Origin: Reyranella sp. | GTDB lineage: Bacteria; Pseudomonadota; Alphaproteobacteria; Reyranellales; Reyranellaceae | Assembly (NCBI GenBank): GCA_030679805.1 | Contig: JAUXST010000486.1 | Location: 1 to 7,351 of the forward strand | Direction: 5' to 3' | DNA: 7,351 nucleotides | In this document: one piece after another, positions 1 to 5,453 of the stretch | Layout of the letters: each line of letters starts with the position of its first letter | Position numbering within the stretch: position 1 is the first letter of the stretch | Notes under the pieces: generated by a model | Seen by the model: only the letters and a program-made list of their open reading frames with translations | Databases searched by the model: none | What the model was told of the DNA's origin: nothing | Made by a program: the position numbers and the translations under genes

Positions 1-418
1 CACCGCCACCGCCACCGCCGCCGCCATAACCGCCGCCGCCGCCTTCACGGCCGCCGCCGCCGCCGCCGTAGGGCGGACGCGGACCGCGCGGACGGAAGCC
101 GCCGCCATCGCGGCCCCCACCACCACCACCGCCGCCGCCAAATCCACCGCCGCCGCCGCCGCCACCGGGCTGGCGTTCGACGGCTTCACGGACCGCGATC
201 GAGCGGCCATCGAGCAGTGCGCCGTTCATGGCCTGCATGGCCGCGGCGCCCTGGTCGTCGGTTTCCATTTCGAGGAACGCGAAGCCGCGGCTGCGGCCGG
301 TCTCGCGATCCGCGATTACTTTCGATGAGCTGACGGTCCCGAATTGGGAGAACGCTTCACCCAGGCGCTCGGACGTGACCGAGTAGGGCAGATTGCCCAC
401 AAACAATTTGCGACTCAT
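1..418 (-). CDS. RRM-domain glycine-rich RNA-binding protein (3' end outside window)
   Basis: The 139 visible codons start with MSRKLFVGNLPYSVTSERLG. An RNA recognition motif fills about residues 4-80: RNP2 is LFVGNL (5-10) and RNP1 is RGFAFLEM (44-51), with the RNA-stacking aromatics F46 and F48 present. From about residue 84 the protein becomes a long run of Gly broken by a few Arg, Phe, Tyr and Pro (for example FRPRGPRPPYGG), an RGG-like disordered tail that continues past the left edge. Bacterial proteins of this build bind single-stranded RNA in the cytoplasm and are often cold-induced; cold induction here is inferred from the family. The ATG at 418-416 is chosen because the RRM begins right after it and no in-frame start lies closer. 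No clear Shine-Dalgarno precedes it. It is divergent from the NIPSNAP gene. The glycine tail is low-complexity, so its length may vary between strains. Confidence 0.9.
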   Translation of the reverse strand, partial: MSRKLFVGNLPYSVTSERLGEAFSQFGTVSSSKVIADRETGRSRGFAFLEMETDDQGAAAMQAMNGALLDGRSIAVREAVERQPGGGGGGGGFGGGGGGGGGRDGGGFRPRGPRPPYGGGGGGREGGGGGYGGGGGGGG

Positions 419-719
419 TCAAAGCTCTGTGCTGGAGGAAGGATTGAGCGGAGTCCGGCGCGCGCTTGCTGGACCACTGTGTCCAAGCGTTTCGTTGACC
501 GTTGACGGATGACCAAGAATCTCACGGGAAGACGTTGCCGGTATCGCGCTCCGCGACTGTGCCGAGACTCGTGATGATGCTCGTCGGCCAGTGTCGCAAT
601 GCCGCACTTATGCGCTGATTCACCGTCTGAGTCCACCGCTTGCGGCCACGGCGGCGGCAGCGAGGGTTGAGATCGCATCGAGCAGGCCACACAATCGTCG
701 CGGAAATTGGAGGAACGTC
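419..719. other. Divergent intergenic region between RRM gene and NIPSNAP gene
   Basis: This stretch of about 300 bases holds the 5' leaders of two divergent genes and no convincing coding region. Visible structure: an imperfect hairpin at 463-489 (CGCTTG with CAAGCG, inner GAC with GTC, loop CACTGT) about 45 bases upstream of the RRM start, and a tandem heptamer CGTTGAC-CGTTGAC at 493-506. The heptamer supplies two TTGAC motifs on the plus strand, but I see no good -10 element at the right distance. Short open frames crossing the region lack ribosome binding sites and protein-like composition. Confidence 0.5.
709..714 (+). promoter_or_regulatory. Ribosome binding site fixing the NIPSNAP start
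   Basis: GGAGGA lies five bases before the ATG at 720. It favours this start over the open frame that extends 43 codons upstream to an ATG at 591, which has no comparable site and would add a stretch foreign to the family. Confidence 0.8.
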
Positions 720-1034
720 ATGATCGTCGACCATCGCACCTACGAACTGCAGCCGGGCAGGCTGCGCGAATTCCTCGCGCTCTACGAAAAGGAAGGTCTG
801 CCGGTCCAGATGAAGCATCTCGGCAATCTTGTCGGATATTTCACCACCGAGGTCGGCAATGTGAACGAGATCGTGCACATCTGGGGCTACGCCGATCTCG
901 CCGATCGCACCAAGCGCCGCGCCGCCATGGCCGCGGACCCTGCGTGGCAAGCCTATTTGCAGAAGAGCCGAGAATACATGAAGCACATGAACAACAAGAT
1001 ATTGGTGCCCACCGGCTTCTCACCCACGAAGTAA
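720..1034 (+). CDS. NIPSNAP family protein
   Basis: The protein has 104 residues, beginning MIVDHRTYELQPGRLREFLA and ending ILVPTGFSPTK. The pattern of an opening beta strand (YEL.PGRL..FL), a central GYFTTEVGNVNEIVHIWGY strand pair, the WQAYL helix and a C-terminal strand ending in PT.FS matches the small one-domain NIPSNAP proteins, which adopt a dimeric alpha/beta-barrel (ferredoxin-like) fold. The length is usual for bacterial members. No catalytic residue or reaction can be assigned; bacterial NIPSNAPs are mostly uncharacterised and often sit beside metabolic enzymes. Its stop lies 10 bases before the ThDP enzyme start, so the two are probably co-transcribed and may serve the same pathway. 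No signal peptide or membrane segment is present, so it is likely cytoplasmic. Confidence 0.85.
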   Translation: MIVDHRTYELQPGRLREFLALYEKEGLPVQMKHLGNLVGYFTTEVGNVNEIVHIWGYADLADRTKRRAAMAADPAWQAYLQKSREYMKHMNNKILVPTGFSPTK

Positions 1035-1044
1035 GGGAAAAATC

Positions 1045-2733
1045 ATGGCGACCGCCCATCCGCGCCGTAGCGGCGCGCAGGTTCTGATCGACCAACTGCG
1101 CATTCACGGAACCGAAACGATCTTCGGCGTGCCCGGCGAGAGCTATCTCGCCGCCCTCGACGCGCTCTACGCCCAGCGCAACTCGATCCGCTACGTGATC
1201 TGCCGCCAGGAAGGCGGTGCGTCCTACATGGCCGAGGCCTACGGCAAGCTGACCGGCAAGCCGGGCATCTGCTTCGTGACCCGCGGTCCCGGCGCCACCA
1301 ATGCTGCGGTCGGAATGCATACCGGCTTCCAGGATTCGACGCCCATGATCCTGCTGGTTGGCCAGGTGGCGCGCGAGACGACCGACCGCGAGGCGTTCCA
1401 GGAGATCGACTACCGCCGCATGTACGGCGAGATGGCCAAGTGGGTGACCCAGATCGAGGACGCCCGCCGCATCCCCGAGCTCATCAGCCAGGCCTTTCAC
1501 ACCGCGCTCAACGGCCGGCCCGGCCCGGTCGTCGTGGTCCTGCCCGAGGACATGCTGACCGACGAGGTCGAGGTGGCCGACGCCGGTCCCTACCGGATCG
1601 CCCGTGGCGCACCGTCGGCGGCCGACATGGCGACGCTGCGCGAGCTTCTCGCCGCGTCCCAGCAGCCGCTTCTCATCCTGGGCGGCGGCGGCTGGAGCGC
1701 CGAGGCCTGCGCCGACATGAAGGCCTTCGCCGAGGCCAACCACCTGCCGGTGACCACGGCCTTCCGTAACCAGGACCTGATCGACAACCGCCACGCCAAC
1801 TTCGTGGGCGACCTCGGGTTGGGCGTCAATCCGCCGCTCGGCAAGCGCATCAAGGAAAGCGACCTCATCATTGCCGTTGGCCCGCGGCTGGGCGAGGCGA
1901 CGACCGGCGGCTACACCATGTTCGATCTGCCGGTGCCCAGCCAGAAGATGGTGCATGTCCACGCCAGCGCCGAAGAACTCGGCCGCGTCTATCAGGCGAC
2001 CCTGCCGATCAACAGCGGCATGGCCCAGTTCGCGGCGTCGGCCAAGACGATGAAACCTGTCGATGCCTCGGCGTGGAAGGATAAGGTCGCGGTGGCGCGC
2101 GCCGACTACCTGAAGAACATCGAACCCGTGCCGCAGCCGGGCTCGGCTGATCTCTCCGCCATCGTCGGCTGGCTGAACATCCGCCTGCCCGACGACGTGA
2201 TCGTCACCAACGGCGCCGGCAACTACGCGGGCTTCGTCCACCGCTTCTTCCAGTACCGCGGCTTCCGCACCCAGCTCGCGCCGACCAACGGTTCGATGGG
2301 CTACGGCGTGCCGTCGGCGGTGGCGGCCAAGATCGCGGCCCCCGGCCGCATGGTCGTCTCGTTCTCGGGCGACGGCTGTTTCCTGATGAACGGCCAGGAG
2401 TTCTCGACGGCGGTGCAGCACGGCGCCAACATCGTGTTCATCGTCGTCGACAATGGCATGTACGGCACCATCCGCATGCACCAGGAGCGCGACTATCCGA
2501 CCCGTGTTCACGGCACGGAGCTCAAGAACCCCGACTTCGCCGCCTACGCCCGCGCCTTCAACGGCCACGGCGAGACGGTCGAGAAGACGGCCGACTTCGC
2601 CGCCGCGTTCGAGCGCTGCGTTGCCATCGGCAAGCCGTCGATCATCCACATCAAGACCGACGCCGAGGCGATCACCTCGCGCATCACGCTCTCCAAGCTG
2701 CGCGAGCAGTCGCTGGCCAGGCAGAAGCACTAG
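1045..2733 (+). CDS. Thiamine-diphosphate-dependent enzyme, acetolactate synthase-like
   Basis: The 562 residues show the three-domain plan of the acetolactate synthase/pyruvate oxidase superfamily. The N-terminal pyrimidine-binding domain (about 8-175) has FGVPGES at 27-33 and the cofactor-activating Glu at E56 (CRQEGGA), followed by TRGPGATNA. The central Rossmann-like domain (about 190-335) contains LLILGGGG. The C-terminal diphosphate-binding domain (about 365-545) has the metal/ThDP motif opening with GDG at 442-444 and closing with N470-G471, then MYGTIRMHQE. Length is normal for the family. The substrate cannot be read from sequence. It is unlikely to be the biosynthetic IlvB, because no ilvN-type regulatory subunit follows and a NIPSNAP gene precedes it. 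A decarboxylase, carboligase or 2-oxo-acid enzyme of COG0028 is the safe description. The start is supported by AAGGGA at 1033-1038 and family-like sequence from residue 9. Confidence 0.88.
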   Translation: MATAHPRRSGAQVLIDQLRIHGTETIFGVPGESYLAALDALYAQRNSIRYVICRQEGGASYMAEAYGKLTGKPGICFVTRGPGATNAAVGMHTGFQDSTPMILLVGQVARETTDREAFQEIDYRRMYGEMAKWVTQIEDARRIPELISQAFHTALNGRPGPVVVVLPEDMLTDEVEVADAGPYRIARGAPSAADMATLRELLAASQQPLLILGGGGWSAEACADMKAFAEANHLPVTTAFRNQDLIDNRHANFVGDLGLGVNPPLGKRIKESDLIIAVGPRLGEATTGGYTMFDLPVPSQKMVHVHASAEELGRVYQATLPINSGMAQFAASAKTMKPVDASAWKDKVAVARADYLKNIEPVPQPGSADLSAIVGWLNIRLPDDVIVTNGAGNYAGFVHRFFQYRGFRTQLAPTNGSMGYGVPSAVAAKIAAPGRMVVSFSGDGCFLMNGQEFSTAVQHGANIVFIVVDNGMYGTIRMHQERDYPTRVHGTELKNPDFAAYARAFNGHGETVEKTADFAAAFERCVAIGKPSIIHIKTDAEAITSRITLSKLREQSLARQKH

Positions 2734-2740
2734 CTTTGGC

Positions 2741-2779
2741 CGTCATGCCTCTCCCTCCTCCAGGGGAAGAGGCATGACG
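2741..2779 (+). terminator. Long hairpin after the ThDP enzyme gene
   Basis: A perfect 12-bp stem (CGTCATGCCTCT at 2741-2752 with AGAGGCATGACG at 2768-2779) encloses 15 bases. CCC at 2753-2755 can extend it with GGG at 2764-2766 across a bulged A. It starts 8 bases after the stop codon. No U-run follows, so it may act as a 3'-end stabiliser or Rho-assisted terminator rather than a classical intrinsic terminator. It may belong to a family of intergenic palindromes. Confidence 0.55.
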
Positions 2780-2790
2780 TTCGAAGGCGC

Positions 2791-2819
2791 TTGCATAGGC
2801 CGGCCGTCGCCTATATAGA
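2791..2819 (+). promoter_or_regulatory. Predicted sigma-70-type promoter of the metZ leader
   Basis: TTGCAT (2791-2796) and TATAGA (2814-2819) are separated by 17 bases. Transcription would begin near 2826, at the base of the riboswitch P1 stem at 2827, as expected for a leader that starts with the aptamer. The position relative to the riboswitch is the strongest support. Confidence 0.55.
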
Positions 2820-2826
2820 GGCGGTC

Positions 2827-2880
2827 CGTGGAGATTTGAGCCGACCGGCTTGCGACCACGTTAAACATCGCTAAAAGGTC
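2827..2880 (+). ncRNA. SAM-II riboswitch aptamer
   Basis: The segment carries the conserved SAM-II features in order: GATTTGA (2833-2839), CTTGC (2849-2853), CGTTAAA (2859-2865) and GCTAAAA (2870-2876). Two helices give the H-type pseudoknot: P1 pairs CGTGG (2827-2831) with CCACG (2856-2860), and P2 pairs GACC (2843-2846) with GGTC (2877-2880). This class binds S-adenosylmethionine and typically sits before methionine genes in Alphaproteobacteria, which fits metZ about 95 bases downstream. The conserved bases were recognised from memory of the family, not from a covariance-model search. Confidence 0.9.
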
Positions 2881-2908
2881 GGAGGTGCTCGCAAAAGCCC
2901 CCGACCTT
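2875..2908 (+). promoter_or_regulatory. Predicted antiterminator pairing of the riboswitch
   Basis: AAGGTCGG (2875-2882), which contains the 3' strand of the aptamer pseudoknot, is perfectly complementary to CCGACCTT (2901-2908), the 5' arm and first loop base of the downstream terminator. The two pairings exclude each other. With SAM bound, GGTC is held in the pseudoknot and the terminator can fold; without SAM the 8-bp antiterminator can form and transcription proceeds into metZ. Complementarity is seen directly; the switching mechanism is inferred. Confidence 0.7.
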
Positions 2909-2926
2909 CCAGGTCGGGGGCTTTTT
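2893..2926 (+). terminator. Intrinsic terminator/attenuator between riboswitch and metZ
   Basis: An 11-bp GC-rich stem (GCCCCCGACCT at 2897-2907 with AGGTCGGGGGC at 2911-2921) has a three-base loop and is followed by TTTTT (2922-2926). A-run 2893-2896 can pair with part of the T-run, so the element could also work on the other strand. It lies 50 bases before the metZ start, inside the predicted transcript, so it is an attenuator rather than the end of the preceding gene. Confidence 0.9.
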
Positions 2927-2975
2927 CGTTGCGCGCCATTCCCCGAGGGGAGAGCGCGGACGAGGGGAGAGTAAG

Positions 2976-4187
2976 ATGGACGGATCGATTCCGAGGAAGA
3001 AGACGCAGGCGGACACCAAGAGCTGGCGGCCGCAGACGCGGGCCGTGCGCGGCGGCCAGCTGCGCAGCAACTTCGACGAGACGTCGGAGGCGCTGTTCCT
3101 GACGTCGGGCTATGCCTATGCGAGCGCCGAGGAGGCCGAGGCCACCTTCAAGGGCGAGAGCAACCACTACCAGTATTCGCGCTTCGGCAATCCGACCGTC
3201 ACCATGTTCGAGAACCGGCTGGCCGCACTTGAAGGCGCCGAGGCCTGCCGCGCCACCTCGACCGGCATGTCGGCGGTGTTCTTCTCCCTGCTGGCCCTGC
3301 TCAAGTCCGGCGACCGCATCGTGGCGGCGCGCCAGCTCTTCGGCTCCTGTCATTACATCGTGGCCGAGCTGCTGCCGAAGTACGGCATCCAGAGCGAGCT
3401 GGTCGACGGTGGTGATCTGGTAGCTTGGGAGAAGGCGCTGTCGAAGCCGACCCAGGCTGTGCTGTTCGAATCGCCGTCCAACCCGATGCTCGACATCGTC
3501 GACATCAAGGCGGTGTGCGATCTCGCGCACAAGGCCGGCGCCAAGGTCGTGCTCGACAATGCCTTTGCGACGCCGATGCTGCAGCGGCCGCTCGAGTGGG
3601 GCGCCGACATCGTGGTCCATTCGGCTACCAAGTACATCGACGGCCAGGGCCGTACGCTGGGCGGCGCGGTGCTGGGCTCCAAGGAATTCATCCTCGAGAA
3701 GCTGCAGCCGATCATTCGCAACACCGGCCCGTCGCTCAGCCCGTTCAATGCCTGGGTGCTGGTGAAGGGCTTGGAGACGCTGGGGCTCCGGGTCGATCGC
3801 CATTGCGCCAACGCCGCGCGCGTGGCCGATGCGCTGGCCGGCCATCCCGCGGTCGGGCGCGTACTCTATCCCGGACGCAGCGATCATCCGCAGCACAAGC
3901 TCGCCATGAAGCAGATGTCGGGCGCGGGGGGTGTCGTCACTTTCGACCTCAAGGCCGGCAAGTGGGCGGCGTTCGAAACGCTGAACCGGCTGCAGCTTGT
4001 CGATATCTCGAACAACCTGGGCGACGCCAAGAGCTTGGTCACCCATCCGGCGACGACGACGCACATGCGCATCGGCGCCGAGGAGCGCGCCAGGCTCGGC
4101 ATCAACGACGGCACCGTCCGCATCTCGGTCGGTCTCGAAGACGCCGAGGACATCATCGCCGACCTGGTGCAGGCCCTCGGTGGCTGA
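2976..4187 (+). CDS. metZ: O-succinylhomoserine sulfhydrylase
   Basis: This cytoplasmic PLP enzyme makes L-homocysteine and succinate from O-succinylhomoserine and sulfide, the direct-sulfhydrylation route to methionine. The 403 residues have the Cys/Met-metabolism PLP-enzyme layout: YSRFGNPT at 67-74 (Y67 and R69 contact cofactor phosphate from the neighbouring subunit), ESPSNP at 165-170, cofactor-binding D194 in VLDNAFATP, and the Schiff-base lysine K219 in SATKYIDGQGR. The GQGR.LGG stretch after the lysine and the C-terminal THPATTTH and GTVRISVGLED blocks favour MetZ over MetB or MetC, though sulfhydrylases using O-acetylhomoserine are close relatives. The start at 2976 is preceded by GAGGGGAG at 2962-2969. 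A SAM-II riboswitch and attenuator occupy its leader, which fits feedback by the pathway end product. tenA follows after 12 bases. Confidence 0.93.
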   Translation: MDGSIPRKKTQADTKSWRPQTRAVRGGQLRSNFDETSEALFLTSGYAYASAEEAEATFKGESNHYQYSRFGNPTVTMFENRLAALEGAEACRATSTGMSAVFFSLLALLKSGDRIVAARQLFGSCHYIVAELLPKYGIQSELVDGGDLVAWEKALSKPTQAVLFESPSNPMLDIVDIKAVCDLAHKAGAKVVLDNAFATPMLQRPLEWGADIVVHSATKYIDGQGRTLGGAVLGSKEFILEKLQPIIRNTGPSLSPFNAWVLVKGLETLGLRVDRHCANAARVADALAGHPAVGRVLYPGRSDHPQHKLAMKQMSGAGGVVTFDLKAGKWAAFETLNRLQLVDISNNLGDAKSLVTHPATTTHMRIGAEERARLGINDGTVRISVGLEDAEDIIADLVQALGG

Positions 4188-4199
4188 TCAGGGGGGCTG

Positions 4200-4820
4200 A
4201 TGTCCCTGGCAGCCACGCTCTGGACTGCCAATCGAGAAGGAGCCGCGCGCATTCTGGCGCACGGCTTCGTGCGCGGCCTGGGCAATGGCTCGCTGCCGGT
4301 CGAGTCCTTCAAGGCCTACGTTGCGCAGGACGCCTATTTTCTTGAAGCCTTTGCGCGTGCCTATGCCTTCTGCCTGGCCAACTGCACGACACGCCAGGAT
4401 CTGCAGGATTTCGCCGAACTGATCGCAGGCGTGCTCGACGAACTGAAGCTGCACGCAAGCTACGCCGAGCGCTGGCAGGTCGATCTCGGCGGCGTGACGC
4501 CGATCGCCGCGACCCAGGCCTATGTCGATTTCCTTCTCGTTACCGCGCGGCGTGGCGATCTCGGCGAGACGATCGCGGCCATGACGCCTTGCATGCGGCT
4601 CTATGCTTTCCTCGGCCGGTCGCTGTCGGCCGGCAAGGTGGCGCCGTTCTACGCCGACTGGGTGAAGACCTACGCCGATCCCGGCTTCGAGGCGCTGGCG
4701 GTGCGGCTCGAAGCGCTGCTCGACAAGCATGCGACGGATACTGCCGCGGTGCGCGCCAACTACACCCGCGCCATGGACCTCGAATACGGCTTCTTCGACG
4801 CCAACTTGTTGTCGTCCTGA
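4200..4820 (+). CDS. tenA: TenA family thiaminase II / aminopyrimidine aminohydrolase
   Basis: The 206-residue, all-helical cytoplasmic protein matches TenA, which hydrolyses aminopyrimidine breakdown products of thiamine to HMP for salvage. Aligned by eye to Bacillus TenA, the active site is nearly complete: D44 (AQDAYFL), Y108, the nucleophile-position cysteine C131 (TPCMRLY), Y135, Y158 and E195 (DLEYGFF). The exception is F47 where Bacillus has Tyr. The cysteine places it in the TenA_C group rather than TenA_E. It begins 12 bases after metZ with a G-run (4191-4196) as ribosome binding site, so it is probably on the same SAM-controlled transcript. Its last codons and TGA stop lie in the left arm of an inverted repeat (4811-4912), so the C-terminal LSS is set by the repeat. 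Whether it salvages thiamine or acts on another pyrimidine-like compound is not visible. Confidence 0.88.
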   Translation: MSLAATLWTANREGAARILAHGFVRGLGNGSLPVESFKAYVAQDAYFLEAFARAYAFCLANCTTRQDLQDFAELIAGVLDELKLHASYAERWQVDLGGVTPIAATQAYVDFLLVTARRGDLGETIAAMTPCMRLYAFLGRSLSAGKVAPFYADWVKTYADPGFEALAVRLEALLDKHATDTAAVRANYTRAMDLEYGFFDANLLSS

Positions 4821-4912
4821 GCGAAGCGAAGGACCTCACCGAACGACCAGACACGGACCACCAGCATCGAGCGCGAAGCTGATGTGAGATCCTTCGCTAC
4901 GCTCAGGATGAC
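4811..4912. repeat. Long imperfect inverted repeat between tenA and marR
   Basis: The left arm at 4811-4839 (core CCTGAGCGAAGCGAAGGA) and the right arm at 4884-4912 (core TCCTTCGCTACGCTCAGGA) are inverted copies matching at 26 of 29 positions, separated by 44 bases. The core resembles a short intergenic repeat seen scattered through many bacterial genomes; that resemblance is from memory. The left arm contains the tenA stop codon (4818-4820), and the right arm ends 15 bases before the marR stop on the other strand. In RNA from either strand it can fold into a long hairpin, so it could end or stabilise both convergent transcripts. Confidence 0.85.
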
Positions 4913-4927
4913 AGAAGTAGAGCCGTC

Positions 4928-5374
4928 TCAAAGCGTTGCGAGCTTTTCCATCGAACGGTCGAGCGCACCGTGCAGGTCGGCGGTAAGCTTGGCGCCCATC
5001 GCCGCGCGCACTTCCTGCTCGGCGGCGGCCCACAGCGGCAGGGCGCGCTTGAACAGCGCCCGGCCAGGGAGGGTGGCGACCAGCTCGTGCCGGCGCTTGT
5101 CGCCTGCTTCGGCGCGCTCGATCACGCCGTTGGCGAGCAGCGGCCGCAGGTTGCGCGTCAGCGTGGTGCGGTCGGTGGCGAGCAGTTCGGAGAGCTGGCC
5201 GATGGTGATCGGCCCGCGTGCCGCGACAAAACCGAGCAGCGAGAATTGCGAGATTTTCAGGCCGGTAGGCGCCAGATGCCGACTGTAGATCTGGGTCACG
5301 CGCCGGGCCGCGCCGCGCACGCGAAAGCACGTGCACTCGGCGGGTGACAGGCGGATCGGGGTGGGGGCGGACAC
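4928..5374 (-). CDS. MarR family transcriptional regulator
   Basis: The 148-residue protein has the MarR winged-helix plan: an N-terminal dimerisation helix (CFRVRGAARRVTQIYSRHL, about 16-34), helix-turn-helix ITIGQLSELLATDRTTLTRNL (about 57-76, recognition helix DRTTLTRNL), a wing with GDKRRHE (91-97), and a C-terminal dimerisation helix ending at LATL. The start is GTG at 5374-5372; it is the only start in frame that keeps the family N-terminus, since upstream ATGs are in another frame. C14 and C16 form a CxC pair before the first helix, a feature I associate with one alphaproteobacterial MarR subgroup; a thiol-sensing role is only a guess. It is divergent from the thioesterase gene, 79 bases apart, and the usual MarR arrangement suggests it represses both itself and that neighbour. 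The ligand is unknown. Confidence 0.9.
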   Translation of the reverse strand: MSAPTPIRLSPAECTCFRVRGAARRVTQIYSRHLAPTGLKISQFSLLGFVAARGPITIGQLSELLATDRTTLTRNLRPLLANGVIERAEAGDKRRHELVATLPGRALFKRALPLWAAAEQEVRAAMGAKLTADLHGALDRSMEKLATL

Positions 5375-5397
5375 GGCCGCAACATTATCTTCATCTC

Positions 5398-5409
5398 TTG
5401 CCCGGGCAA
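5398..5409. promoter_or_regulatory. Perfect palindrome, candidate MarR operator
   Basis: TTGCCCGGGCAA is a perfect 12-bp palindrome near the middle of the 79-base divergent region between the MarR and thioesterase genes. Its position makes it a candidate dimer-binding site. TTGCCC also sits 18 bases before TATATG (5422-5427), so it may double as a weak -35 element of the thioesterase promoter. Confidence 0.4.
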
Positions 5410-5418
5410 AGCCTCAAT

Positions 5419-5430
5419 GTGTATATGCAC
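5419..5430. promoter_or_regulatory. Near-palindrome, second candidate operator
   Basis: GTGTATATGCAC reads as an inverted repeat with five of six half-site pairs intact, and its AT-rich centre overlaps the candidate -10 element TATATG (5422-5427). Binding here would block the thioesterase promoter. It lies 23 bases before that start codon. Confidence 0.35.
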
Positions 5431-5453
5431 GTAAATTGTTCGAGGAGATGACG

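Noticed and set aside
1..180. Short repeats at the left edge as a CRISPR array or microsatellite locus
   Set aside because: The repeats are glycine codons read in frame on the minus strand as the tail of the RRM protein, with no spacers.
415..690. Minus-strand small open frames upstream of the RRM gene
   Set aside because: They end at or overlap the RRM start in other frames, lack ribosome binding sites and have random-looking composition.
591..719. N-terminal extension of the NIPSNAP gene to the ATG at 591
   Set aside because: The internal ATG at 720 has a strong ribosome binding site and gives a family-length protein. The added 43 residues do not resemble NIPSNAP.
841..2730. 629-residue open frame on the minus strand opposite the ThDP enzyme gene
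   Set aside because: It mirrors a GC-rich gene with strong third-position bias, has no family-like motifs and is rich in His, Arg, Asp and Gly as antisense frames are. The plus-strand protein is unmistakable.
2871..4064. 397-residue minus-strand open frame opposite metZ
   Set aside because: It is an antisense shadow of metZ that also runs through the riboswitch terminator, with no recognisable domain.
4836..5336. Open frames overlapping marR on both strands
   Set aside because: The MarR helix-turn-helix and wing are clear in the 4928-5374 minus frame. The other frames are shadows, one of which runs into the inverted repeat.
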